From positions 3,214,806 through 3,278,805 of the forward strand of contig JAJEKV010000098.1 of assembly GCA_021234155.1 (NCBI GenBank): 64,000 nt of DNA. The letters run 5' to 3'. The notes beneath the pieces are model-generated. The model had not been told where the DNA came from. It did no database searches and worked only from the letters and a program-made list of their open reading frames with translations. This document shows, piece after piece, positions 47,249-59,936 of this stretch. Each line of letters begins with the position of its first letter. Positions within the stretch are counted from its first letter, which is position 1. The position numbers were made by a program, and so were the translations under genes. Origin of the DNA: Isoetes taiwanensis (lineage: Eukaryota > Streptophyta > Lycopodiopsida > Isoetales > Isoetaceae).

Positions 47249-50200
47249 TTGCTATGCGATGCTCGAGACTTATATTATGCACCGTGCTTGCTTGCATAGA
47301 GAAAGAAAAATGTGAGTCATAGGAGAAGAAACTACGCAACATCGCTCTCCCGCAGATGCAACATCTTCAAAAACAACCGCTAGTATATTACTTATTTGAT
47401 AACGTGAGACTCATGATTAAACTCTCGAGAAACTGATTCATGATGGGTACTTTGTAATCATTATCCAAGTAGTTTTCAGATGTTCACATGCCGCGGCTTG
47501 AAATGAACCATAAAACTTTATTATGCAAAGTTCGCAAAAAAGATCACTAACCTATTCTCACGCTCGTATTTCCCTCGCTGATGATCGGGTAAGCCTTACT
47601 CGACATCCTTATGGACAAAATATATTTCTCCTCCGCCTCGCTTGCAAAACTCCATCTTTGGCATTTGCGTTTTCAATTCTAAATTGTTTTTTTGAATGAA
47701 CTGGCCACGTTTCTTTCCTCACTTTGGCTTCATTCCAAGTACCAAGTAATGACTTTGCCTTGGCATTTCACTATTAAACATCTGTGTTAAAGGTCAGTAT
47801 CGCCCCTCGATAATTCATCTTGGCGCTTTTGCTTAACACAAAGAAAAAGTTACATATGTCTTTCAATTTCATCATCAAATAAGACTGATGTAACCCGAGT
47901 AATTCATGTCCCAATGTAACCCAAGCAAGCATATGTCCGAAAGCACGCTTTGAATGAGGGATATTTATATGCAAGATTGTAATGCTAGGGCGTAATTTGG
48001 CAAAGATATTTTATGGCGTAAAAACGCTTGTTATTCCCCGGACTTGGTCCGATAGGGAGGTGGATTTCAAAGATAAATCCAAGAAAGTGTCTTGATTCTT
48101 ATAAGCAACAGGTGTTTTTCTCGATTTTAAAATACCAAGTTCCATCTCAAAGCTGGCCATGTCATTGAACTCGCTTTTATTTGCTCAACACACTCACTTA
48201 TTGCATCCATGTTGTCCTCAAGCCGCAATATATAAGCCTTTAAGAAGCTTAACTTCTTCAGCCTAATCTTGGCAAAGAATGTCCATTATCACTACATGAA
48301 TCAGATCAACATTCCATGCCTCACAATCACGAGTAACTAGGGTGGATGGCGCCCGCATATAGTAGAAAATGAGTCAGCTTAGCATGGTCATCTCTGCTTG
48401 GCATTCAATAAATTATCCAAATTTTAGGACCGGATGATTATCTCTTGATTGTTGACAATCGCCTTCCAACGTGGATTTAGCAAAGAAGAGTATCGCCTAA
48501 TAGCATTACTAACTCAAAGATAGAAGTCCGTGGCATTCTCAAATGAGTCGATTTCAACACCTTTGATTTCAACACCTTTTAGCGAGTATTTTTGCTAATA
48601 TTTCAAAGATACTAAGGAAGGTTGGAAAATGTGTGTGCAGTGTAGTTTAGCTTGTTGAAAAGCTAATGGGAGACACAAGAAAATTGTGCCATCAGCCTGC
48701 TCAAAGAAACACATTGCAAAAAATTTTTGGCTTAAAAGAGGCTGTCAAGTAATGAAGTTGGGTCTCATAGCAACAATAATCAACATTTGAACAATTTCTT
48801 ATTTTAAATGGTTATATCAATACATTATATTTGCCTATTGGAGTCGAGGGAAGATAGAAGAAAAATAAAATATTATAAAAATTAAATAGCCCATCAAAAT
48901 AAATATAAAATTATCATTAAAAAATCGGCCCAAGTATTAAATTAATAATAATAAAATTATACTAAAAAATCGCCATGGTTAATAACTTAAAAAATAACTG
49001 TGCTCATAATTTTACCCGAAAGCAAGTGCAAGTCTTCATTCAAAAGGCTCAAAAAAAGAATCGACCGGCGTAATTAGCTACAAAGAAAGTCTTCCAATGT
49101 TAAAGCTATTAAATGTATGCCCCGTGTAGAATTGGGGCAAAGCAGCTTGAAATGATGAAAAGGTGGAGGGAAACAAGAGCATTAGATTCGGCCCATGCTT
49201 GATGAAAAATACACTTTAAAAGAGAAAAGGAAAACAATGGAAATTGAACCGTTGAAGCATGAGAGTGATAAGAGCTCTTTGACAAGACTTGTGAAAGAGT
49301 AAAGATGCAAAAAATATGTGAGCAAAGCCCAAAGATTATGGCAGTGTTTAAAAGCAAGCTGGAAGCTAATCGATGTGCAAATGGCTTTGCATCCCATTTA
49401 GAGGAGGAGAAATCAAGCTATATTGCGGGACTTAGATGCTCTAATGATTCCATTGATTGTTTAAAGGTCTGATTTGGTAAGAATTAGAAGTCGCCATTGA
49501 AAAAATCAGCAAGGATTTGGAATTTAATTCCAAATCGGAGAATAGAATAAAGGAGATGACTAAGATTTGGAAAGATCAAATTCGATAGGTTCGCAGTTCT
49601 GGGCTCCCATACTGCAAAGAAGATTCGAGCTTCATTCTCACATATAAGCAATACTTGCAAAAGTCAATGATTGCCTTGACTCTAACCATGGTAATATCTC
49701 CAATTTGTGGTCATACATATTGTCTATTTTGTCTTGTATTCGTGGTTTCAACGATAATACATGTGTACATGATTGTTCATGGTCCGACGCACATGCGACA
49801 TCGCTTTTTAGGAATCCTTCCAAGGTACATCTATTTCTATTTTGATTACATAATTAGTTTGAGTGTACTTAGATGTAGTTAGTTTCCATCATGTACATAA
49901 TCAGTATTAACTTTTGATTTGGCGTGGTTTTGTCTTTACCGTAAGAGGAAATGTATTTGCTTCTTCAGTATTTTTACATTTACATGTGCCATGAAGTGCT
50001 TTTTTCGAATTTTTTTGTGGTATATTAATCGGGTGTATTGCATTGATCAGACTTTGCATTTACATGTGATCGTAAAATGCATATGAATTTGGTATTTGAC
50101 TTTTCCTTTTACATTCAATGTCGAATGATGTATTTGATAGGGTGTATTGATAAAATATTTTGTTCAAATGCATTTGAATTTAGTATTTGGTTTTCCTTTT

Positions 50201-52704
50201 ACATTGTGATAGCTATGTACACTAATGTACTTTCTATTTTGTCGCTACATTATCGGTAAAGTTTGCTTGTAGTAAAACCTACTTGCATGTAATTAACATT
50301 TGTTCGGTTTTGATTTGCATCTCATTGTTTTTCTTCAGATTTTGCTTCTATCTACTCTTACATCTCCCCTTGATTCTCAATCAAGTGTTTATTTCTTATT
50401 GACACCCAATTGTGTCAATGCATATATGGGTAGTATCAAGAAAGGAAGAAGTAAAACAGCAGTAAACCAAACAATTCATGTTTCGCGTGCACTATGCTTA
50501 AGTTCTAATATAGCAAAATTTCATGTTGTAGGTGAAAAGAAGAATGTTATTGGGAAGGGGTTGCATTTACCATTCTCGACATCCCAATTGCCGAACCTCG
50601 GCACAAAAGATGCCGCCGCTATCGCATGTTGAAAAGTCCATCCACATCTACATCACCTTTGAGAATTGCAACAACTCATAAGCAATCGTGTGATTTGGAG
50701 ATGTAGGGTATGTGGAAGGTAGGGTGATTACATTCTCGATTACATTAAGATTGCATCTCATAGGTAGTTCCCACTAATGTTCAATATTTTGCACAGAGGT
50801 TGTTTTCCAAAAAAAGAGATCCCGCCAGCCGAGCCGCTATTATTGAGCAACTAGCCGAAAAGCCCGTGAAAGTAATTTCTCTCCTTTCTCGTGGTTTCTA
50901 TTTTTTAAATTGTATTTTGAAACTTACGCTTGACGGTTTACGCCATAAAATTATCAAGATGTTGGTGATTTACATTGAAAACAAATTCCCGTCGCCGCTG
51001 GAAGTTCAAGTTGAGGAAAAGGCTTGTTCTTTGAAGGCACGCGGTTTTTTTTGTCTTGCTTTCAAAACATTAGAATGAAGCACTTTCTTGTCTCGAGACT
51101 TGCGAATGCATTCAAAGGAGCTAGATGATGTTGAAGAAGCCTTGAGATTGCAGCCAAGGCAACGACTAAATTTATGGTCAAAGCCGATGCCAAAACAAAT
51201 GGAAAAAGAGAGTGCAAACCGTGAGTTAGGACATCCGCCGAAAACGGTAATTGCTAGCTTACATTGACTTATACTTCAATAGCTTATTATATTTTACTGC
51301 TTTGCGTCTAAACCACTCAAACAGAGAGGTTGAAGGTATCAATTTATGCTTTATTGTCATGGATCAATTGTTAATATGACACTAATCTTGATCCATAAAA
51401 AGAATGATGACAAGGATAAACTTATGGAATTCACGCCATTCACGCCATTCAAGAACTGTCCGCCGGCTGAAATGAAAGTGGTTGCATCCGACATAGCAAT
51501 TTTATGTGCAACTAACTCTAAAATGAGTAGCCGCTTAGTGGATCTTTATGGCGTGTAATAACCCTCGGGTTGTAACCGAAATGTATTTGTTGCCATTCCT
51601 TGTCTCTAATGTTAACTTAATCTAATCCAGGTGCTTGTATGAGACATTGCCTTCGAAAGTGGAAGAGCAAAAAATTTTTTTATCCCGCTACAACTATATA
51701 AGGTTTAGAGAAGCTACCAGCAAAGAAAAAGAAAGGGTGAATCACCAAGGATCACTGAATGTCATTGAAATAGTGAAATCGTGGATGAAGGGATTGTGGT
51801 AGCTAAATGCCATCATATCCTCGCACCTATCCTTGAGAATGACCATTTGTGTCGGTTGTTTTACGCCAAGACCTTCGATTCTAAGATCCTACCCGCACTC
51901 GTGAATTCACGCCTTGAATCCTCTCCAAAGTTATGACCTAAATCTAAGAAAGCAATCAAAGGGTATGTAATACTCTTAAGTTGTTGCTTTGCTTTCCTCA
52001 CCAATCGGGTCGCTAAATTTGCGGATATGTAGGCTGCACACACAAATGTTAACCACATCGATCGGGTCAAGTATCTAGAGACGCCGATTTCATGAAGAGA
52101 AATAATGTTAATCGGATTCAGCAAGTAGAGGTGCCACAAAGAGCCCAATTTAACATCATGTGGGTTGTATGTGATGGATTTATGCAATAAATGTTGAAGC
52201 TCTTGTCTCCTCGTAGAGATATGGAAGTAAGTTGTATGCCTTCCCTTTGTATGTAATCGTGATCTCATGTTCCTTTTAAATATTTCTAACCTTATTTATG
52301 GATGTCACAGATTACATCTAAAATGGTTCTCTCATGAATAATTCTGGCCACCTAGACAATTTCTAATAGATGCTTTGGTCATGCATTGTGATGCCAATCC
52401 AAAGAACGTGACGCCCAGCCCCTCTGATTTCCGAGTCGATCATGAGTCCGAAAGTATCCCGATTTTGCAAGATGAACTATGTAAACAGCTTATATATATC
52501 TTTTGTTCACACTTGTGTTCACATTTCCTATCATAAGGAATGTGTAAATGACACTATGTCAATAGTATACTACCGATAGTATACTTTATGACTATGTAAG
52601 TTTTTTTTTTTTTGAAGAAAAAGATTTCGGATTTAAGGAGCCTTGTAAATTTTTGGTCAATCAAAACAGCTTACTTGATTGTTTCACTGATATATTTTAG
52701 ACCT

Positions 52705-52985
52705 TGTACCACACCACCTCACAACACCACACCACCACATTTCCCACCACACTCCACCACATTATCATACACCACACACCACTACACACACCACCACCAC
52801 CACTTTCACCACCACACCACCACCGCCTTCCACACCCACCATTTGGTGTATGGTGTATGGTGTGGTGAATGGTGTGGTGTGTGGTGGGATGTGCTCGTTT
52901 CCGTGAATATGATAGTTGGTGTATGATGTGGTGAATGGTGTGGTGTGTGGTGTGGTGTGTGGTGGGGTGTATGGTGGGTGTGGAC
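52705..52985. repeat. Strand-switching CCACCA / TGGTGG low-complexity tract
   Basis: Bases 52705-52840 are almost only A, C and T in CACCAC/ACACCA patterns. From about 52850 to 52985 the same strand is G/T-rich (GGTGTGGTG, GTGTATGGTG). The halves are near reverse complements and could pair over more than 100 bases. Both strands show His/Thr/Pro open frames as a result, not genes. Confidence 0.9.
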
Positions 52986-55884
52986 TGGTTGATTCCTCGA
53001 TGGCGGGAGGAGATCGAACGACTAGATCACAATCCATATCCCCAATTCAAATGCAAACTCACCGGCGACATCGATTCTGAGGAGATCAATGTCAACAGGG
53101 AAACCAATTGAACAAAAAATCAAACTGGAGAGGTAGCCACGAAGTTCGTGAGGTATCCTATTCTTTAAACATGCTTTTGTTCCTAATCTAACAATTGCTT
53201 ATGATGTTCTGGCATGCATGCAATGAGGGAGACTTTAACAATGTTGGAAGCATGGATCGAGCTATGGGAGTAGCAATGACAAGGGGATGAGGAATCCCAA
53301 TTATCTAAAGCGTAACTAGAGAGTATTCTCATTCAACTTAAACAGAAGTTGTGCATGCAAAAGTAAATCAACAAAGTGCTGAAAAGGGCTGAGGTTTGAG
53401 ATTCAATAGCCCCAAACCACTTTTACCAATCTCTATCATAAATGGCAATGTGTTTGTGAAGCACATGTCTTGTTTCGCTAGACTTCACTAACTTCCAAAC
53501 AAATGTCCTCGACACTCTTCTCACAATTTCGGAACAGACCATTGTCGATCTCACATCGGCAGACCTTCTAGATGAATCTTGAGTCTTGAATCTTTGAATC
53601 TTGAGACCCTTATACTTACGCTGTTTTTACAACTTACACTCAAGTATACCAGCCTTTGGAACTATATAAACAATATATTAATGTTTGTGCCATGACTTGA
53701 GAGAGCTCCACGCCTTTGCACTAGGTGGTTCATGTGTGAAGAGGGTGTAATCATTGTGCCCATACGACCACTATGGTCTCTTCCACCCAATCGTAATATA
53801 TATTGTAATGAGCCCCATTTATAAAATATAAGTGTATCTCAAAAACTAGTATTTTTGGTGATTAAGTAAACAATTTACTTTAATTTTTGTTGGAATTTGT
53901 GGATCTCTGTCTACCCACCTTAAGAAAAAAAATAGAGCCAAATGTTCAACTAAGAATCTTTTCAACTAGAACTTTGGTTTCAAGTGTAATGAAATTCTAT
54001 GTTTGCGCTTGCATTGTTCTTTTGTTCTCATTATCGCCATCCGAAAACCGGAAGAAAAGCTTTGGATGCATACTAATAGACAAAAAATTCCAATTATGGC
54101 CAGTTTCGCCCGGTTTTTGTGTAAATTAACAGTGGTTCAAAAAAGTGGGAATGGAATGAGACCCAATTTTAATTAAATACGACTTCTAGATGAACCTTTA
54201 TGTCCGATATCATCCATGAGCATAAGGGGAACCCCCCTAGTTCCAAGGGAGTTAGAGGGTTAACCGCCAATGTTTGCTAGGGCCATTGGTTCCTCCGCTC
54301 CAAGAGCAACGGAAAACATGTTGAAGCTTTGTATACTACCAATCTTATCTAGATCCTTATCACCACCAGGCAAGGTGAAGTTCACGCTTATGCTCGAAGG
54401 CCGCTTAGTCGCCGCTCAAACACGTCACATGTCTCGCTACAATGCCTTTGTGAGACCCGCACAAACAAAAGATTGTGGATGATGTCAGAGATTGCTATCC
54501 CGGCAAGCAAAGTCTCTACCCCTTCCTGTGCCATGCATGCTCATCGCGAAAAATCAAGGAACAACTTCGCCTCCTTGCAACACAAGAAAACAAAAATGAA
54601 AGATTTGGAACATCAGCTTGTAAATAAAGTCATTCAAAGATGTGATGATGCCCATCACCAAAGAAGAAACCTATATCGCTGGCCCAATGAAGCTACTTGG
54701 ATTATGTGAAGTCGAAAGACATCTTTTATGCTCCAAGAGGTTCAATGCAAATGGGGTTATTGATCTAACCCCTTCACTAGTAAGAATTTGCCCTCTCCGC
54801 CGCATCTTTACCGCTGAAGAAAAGGTCTTTTAGCCTTACTTAATTTTCAGTTCACAATTTGTGAAGACAAAGATTTCTTCATTCTTTGACTTGTCCAAAG
54901 CTGACATCAAAGACAAGTTCATTGATGGCCCATAACCGCCTTTCAAAGGATATCCATGCTAGGTGGATGTTAAAGACAACAAGTATATTCAAGATCACCT
55001 CGGTTAATGCTCTTCAGCAGAAAGTACATGCCCTGCTTGTCGGCTATTTGACCTTTTGGATTTCCAAGCCCAGCAGGAGGTCCAGAGAAACATGCATGAG
55101 GAATTGGGGATTGATATGCTCAACTTACTTATAGCACTTAGGGTGTATCCCCAATAGCCAAGACCGACTAATTCATGCATGAATTTTACGGGCCCCGCTA
55201 CTGCTTTTGAAGACCACCATTCCTATTGCACTTGTGATGCATTTTAGCCAGCTCTCGACAGAACTAGGGAATGAGGACAATGAAATTAGGGAACAACAAA
55301 TGAAATCTTGCTAGAGGACAAACTCGCCTCGATTTAGGGTATTCAAGCTTTCAAATCCATCCTCAATTGAGTTCTAGACTCGTACATATCAGCAAAATCA
55401 AAGTCCCTAAAAATGGGGAACACTCCCCCATGCCTCGAAACTTTGCAAGGCGTCACTGTGTACCGCTGATTTTTATCACCGCCCACCTCCTTTCGCAGAC
55501 AATTCCTCCCTCCCTACATACTTCCCAATTCTCCCACTTTCACGCACTTCCCGATGCAACTACCTAGCTAGCCTCATACCATCACTTCTCCTCTTGGGCT
55601 TACATTGGTCGATTGTTGAAGGAAGTGCATAATGACCTAGCGAAAGCATCGCAGCATTGGCCCATGAGCCATCACCCACTAGCTCCACTCGGGACCATGC
55701 AGCAGTCTTTCACTGCAGACCATTGTCCATGATGTGGATGTACCAAGCCCGCCACCGCACCCCGAGCCATTTACGTGTCTACGGGATGATCTTTCATGAG
55801 GCATGAGTCGATACGCAGAGTATCTCGATTGAGCTCACATCCCCCTTTTCGCAGATTTTATGCACGGATAAAGGAGGGCGATGA
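52986..55884. other. No gene recognised
   Basis: Short open frames only. Protein-like pieces at 54270-54860 lie in alternating frames and could be a decayed coding element, but I cannot name it. Confidence 0.35.
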
Positions 55885-56045
55885 TGGTGCAGGATGTGCA
55901 GGTAGAGGCAGAGGTAGGGCCACCAGGTAGAGGCAGGGGTGGGCAGAGGTAGAGGGAGGCCACCGCCAGCAGAGGCAGGGTAGGCGAGGCAGGCCCGCCA
56001 GATGTAGAGGCAGCGGATAGAGGTGACCAGGAGACAGTGGCAGTG
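55885..56045 (+). repeat. G-rich AGGCAG/GGTAGAGG repeat, Gly-Arg coding in one frame
   Basis: Imperfect repeats of GTAGAGGCAGAGGTAGGG type. Pieces read Gly-Arg-Gly-Arg in the plus strand, as in RGG-rich tails, but the frame breaks repeatedly. Possibly the remains of an RGG-coding segment or simply a minisatellite. Confidence 0.6.
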
Positions 56046-57780
56046 GACCCCCTGAAGGAGGACACATGGAAGACATGGGCTTCTGTCACGCCTTATGCCC
56101 CAACGGCATGGATTGGATGTAGATTAGTCATGAGGCATGGACATTTGATAGGACCGCAGTGGACATGGGGATTATGTACTGCAACATGCGGCACTTATCC
56201 GGGCATGCTCCTTAGTCTCAAGTGATGGGAGAGAGGGCAAGAAGCCCAAATTTGGTTGAGGCTAGATCAGCTGGGCCTACTTAGTTCCTATGGATTGCTA
56301 GGACGTTTTTGTGATACGAGTGGCGTGCACATGGTCTCTTTGTACCACGATGCGCAGAAAGGCTGCATGTGAGGAGACAGTGTCCGTGACCATGCCTGTT
56401 CCTGTCCACATATTAGCCCATAGAGTCGACGACCGAGTCTCTTGACCACATACATGGCTGGTGGGATCGACACATGCCATCTCCACATCATGTGCAATGC
56501 ACACGTCTTGTGTTTGGTATGCAATGTTTGATTTTTCTCTAATATATGCTTTGCATACACGTAACAACCATTCCACACTTGTTGTCCACGGTGATCGTGC
56601 ATGCAGGTTGTTTGGGATCCCACGCCTCTGGCCACACACGTGTATATCCCTTCTGTGGAGGATCGCCACCCATGATGAGAGTGTATCATCCTTGATCCTT
56701 TTATTCAAAGGATTCATGGTCTGGAAGAAGGGATTGGAGTAGAGTGGTGTTTTGGCCCATCGCATGGGTGAGTATTAGTGAAATGTTATACCTTATTGTA
56801 TGCATGTTTATATGTTTATATGACATCTCTTTTGGCCATGATAGTTCTCATTGATGGTTGTACATCCTCGCCGAGACCTTAACGATTATCCACCCTGGGA
56901 CATCGAGGATGCAAAACATCCCGTTGTGTTTTGATTTCCAAGGGAAAATGTGGTGAGCGTTGTACCATTATCTGGGCTTGAACAAGTACATGAATTGCTT
57001 GTAGAATGAGAGGAATGGATGTTTCAATGCCGCGTATCCATATGCAAGATGTTTAGGATTACCCGCGAAGTAGAGGTGCATCCGAGGAGGTACTTCCCGG
57101 ATGGCTTTACACCACTGTTATCCGTGATATGGATGTGCTCAGCCGATTGATGCGGCCATGTGTTCATGTGCCTTTGACTATGCGTTTGTTGGCAAATAGG
57201 TTCTTCATCAAGGATTCCATCGAAGGAGCCTTCAGATAGTGCCACCTGTACACTAGCAATAACCCTTTTTGCATGTGACTTAGAAAATATCCATACCAAC
57301 CAATTTCATGGTTTTCTTTATAGGTTGGATGGAATTGGTTTTCCCTTCCGGCTAATGATTCGGAGGTGAGGAGAGCTTTACGTTTCCTTCACATTGCGCC
57401 ATTATACGCCATAGGTTGATGACTTATATGTATCGACACTTGCTTTACATTTATCAAATTCTTAAAGTTTTCTTTCTTGTTTACATTTATCATTTCATTT
57501 ATGTTTGTTTCTTTTTTCTTTTAGTCTCTGCATGTACGCTTCGAATAATATTTAACAGCATTAAAGGTTATGCAACAGAAATTATGTAGAGCATAGTGCC
57601 ATCATGCAACATAACATCGTTTCTATATTTCTTCATCCATGGGAACTTCACAGTGCACGCTTTGTTCCCCTGTGACATTTCTCCATTGTGCCCTTTGGGG
57701 TCTCAATTCTTTAGCGTTAATCTTACTCCATGAATTTCTAACTCCATGTGGAAACCTACTATTTTCCTCCTTACAATGAA
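56046..57780. other. No gene recognised
   Basis: Open frames on both strands at 56288-56765 overlap and have no motif. A piece near 56880-56930 reads DLNDYPPWDIEDAKHP, protein-like but isolated. Confidence 0.35.
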
Positions 57781-58460
57781 AACCCTCTTCCTATTTTCCC
57801 TCCTATAAAACCCTTCCTAATTTCCATCATCCAGTGAAATCTGGAAGGGTTTCCACTCAAAATTTGAATTTTAGAGTCAATGGTACTTATTGGACGTGGC
57901 CGCCTTTAATGCCTGGCCGCTCATACGGGATAATGCATTTTGTTTACAACGCCACCAGAATATTAAAAAAATAATTTCGTGGAAACCCTTCCCGCTTCGA
58001 AACCCTTCCGGATTCTTCCGCTTTCCGAAACCCCGTGGGAGCCAATATGAAACTAAAAAAAAAAAAGGAAAATTTCCATGGAAACCCTTTCAGATGTAAG
58101 AACGGCTCAAGCGCTTTGGATTAAACGAATCCAAGGCCAGAGCCATTCTTGCAACGCGAACTGCGGGTGCCCTCAGATTCGCTACCGGCTGCCATCCAAT
58201 CCAAGAGAAGAATAGCAGTGGAAATGCGCATCGTCATCCGTATCGTCGAAGCAATTCAAGAATAGTTAGCTACGTATACGCATTACTGATGAGGGCTATA
58301 GGCACCCTGATTTTGCCGTTTTCGGAAACCTTTTCCGATTTTATAATATGAAACTTCCGAATGTCCATGAAAACCCTTCCTGATTTTAGAAATTGGAAAA
58401 TTGAAATTGGAATTGAAGGTTTCCGTGAAAACTCAGAAGAGTTTCTACGGGAGGACAAAC
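57781..58460. repeat. Recurrent GGAAACCCTTCC motif in both orientations
   Basis: The 12-mer GGAAACCCTTCC or a one- to two-base variant occurs at about 57843 (reverse), 57981, 57999, 58079, 58324 and 58372, with further ACCCTTCC copies near 57810. It lies upstream of the RNR2 pseudogene. A CTTCCCGC near 57988 is close to the E2F consensus TTTCCCGC, which plant RNR2 promoters often carry, but no promoter role is shown. Confidence 0.6.
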
Positions 58461-58582
58461 TCCAAAATGGGTACATAAACCATCAGTTCTTAAATCTCAT
58501 GCCGTAATTAGTTCTCTATGTCATCTGCTCTAAATTTTCCGGTTCCTGTATTTTTGGGGTTAAATTTTACTGTATTTTTCAG

Positions 58583-59936
58583 CGGAAGAGGTGGATTTGT
58601 CTCAGGATGTTCAGCATTGGGAGGGTTTAACTTCGGATGAGCGCCATTTCATTAGCCATGTCTTGGCATTCTTTGCTGCTTCTGATGGCATTGTACTGGG
58701 AAATTTGGCATGTCGTTTTATGAAAGAAATTCAATCACCTGAGGTGGTTGCTGCTTCTTCTGGTGCTTGCTCATTTGTGTTAAAATGCAGTTTCTCACTC
58801 CCTAAATCTTGTTTTGCAGGCTTGAGCATTCTACGGCTTTCAAATTGCTATAGAAAACATTCATTCAGGTCCGTTTCGGTTTCTTAATTTCTACTTTCCT
58901 AGACCTTTGAAAGATTGATGATGAATGTTTTGACTTGGAACAGAAATGTATAGGCTTTTGCTGGAAACGTACATTAAAGACCAAAACAAAAAGACAAAGT
59001 TGTTTAATGCCATTGACACCATTCCTGTCGTTTCTAAGAAGGCTGACTGGGATCTTAGGTGGATTGGGAGGTAACGTGTGTTCATAGTGTTGTATTGTAA
59101 GTTAAGTTCTTTCTCATAATGCCCATCTTTGTGATGCAGCTCAAATTGTTTTGCCTGAAAGACTTTTGGCGTTTGCTTGTGTGGAGGATATCTTTTTTTC
59201 TGGAAGGTAAATGCCCATATAATGCTTTCTCTAACACCCTCATCCGTGCTGAAGTTAATTGGTTGGATCTGCAGTTTCTGTGCTATCTTTTAGCTCAAGA
59301 AGGGGGTTTGATGCCTGGGCTTACCTTTCCTAATGAGCTTATTTCTCGAGACGAAGGATTGCACACTGACTTTGCTTGCTTATTATACAGGTATCTGATA
59401 AACATTTTATGATGCTGCTTATCCCTAATTCTATACACCTTTGGATATGAATAATCTAGTTTTTGCAAGCTTGAGGAAAGCAGAGTACATGACATTGTAC
59501 GTGATGCTGTAGAGATTGAAAGGGAGTTTGTGTGTGAGGCCTTATGTTGTGGTTTGGTGGGCGTGAATGCCAAGCTCATGTCATCACATCGATTTTGTGC
59601 TTATCAATATTTTGTAATCGATAAGTTTTTCTATATAACACGTTGTCATAGTTTCAGTTACTATCATTTGGGATGCTGTAATGCAGGTTGCTCTTGGTTA
59701 CAATAATGCATATGATGCAACCAATCCATTTGATTGGATGGAGCTCATTTTCTTGCAGTAAGTTGTTGTTTACTTTCCAGAATCGCGTGAAAATGCATTG
59801 TGAAAATTATTTTTCTTACAACAGGGGGAAGACCAACTTTTTTGAGAAAAGGGTTGGAGAATACCTGAAGGCTTCTGTTATGGCTAATTTGACGAATCCG
59901 ACACATCATGTTTTCAGGATGGATGAAGTTTTTTAA
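58583..59936 (+). pseudogene. RNR2: Ribonucleotide reductase small subunit (R2) pseudogene retaining introns
   Basis: R2 carries the di-iron/tyrosyl radical centre that makes dNTPs. Recognisable exons: 58583-58743 ([21 protein letters not shown]), 58820-58868 ([14 protein letters not shown]), 58944-59072 ([15 protein letters not shown]), 59140-59206 ([14 protein letters not shown]), 59275-59390 ([20 protein letters not shown]), 59460 to about 59590 (VEIEREFVCEAL), 59687-59757 (NPFDWMELI), 59825-59936 (KTNFFEKRVGEY to the stop). Ligand motifs EEVD, ENIH and DEGLH and the radical Tyr in FYGFQ remain. Lesions: TGA at 58823-58825 where Arg is expected, an extra base near 59155 giving TGA, TAG at 59291-59293 in place of Trp, one base lost near 59303, and a two-base loss before the 'FVADRLL' block. 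No N-terminal exon was found upstream. Retained introns mean it arose by DNA duplication. Confidence 0.9.

Larger units (their letters stand above)
46001..52704. other. Long non-coding stretch with fragments, no gene supported
   Basis: Mostly AT-rich. Open frames such as 50800-51078 (begins MFSKKRDPASRAAIIEQLAE) and 51346-51558 look protein-like but match no family I know and do not join into a gene model. Tandem repeats are listed separately. Confidence 0.35.

Noticed and set aside
50800-51558. Protein-like ORFs considered as exons of one gene
   Set aside because: I could not join them with consistent splice phases or name a family.
52612-53037. His/Thr/Pro-rich ORFs on both strands
   Set aside because: They arise from the CCACCA/TGGTGG simple tract.
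54270-54860. Alternating-frame protein-like pieces
   Set aside because: The frame switches often and no motif is recognisable. It may be a decayed element but cannot be supported as a gene.
55835-56089. Minus-strand Pro/Leu-rich ORFs
   Set aside because: They are complementary shadows of the G-rich AGGCAG repeat.
56037-56765. Possible plant mobile-domain or transposase remnant
   Set aside because: I noticed a general resemblance in composition only; no diagnostic motif was found on either strand.
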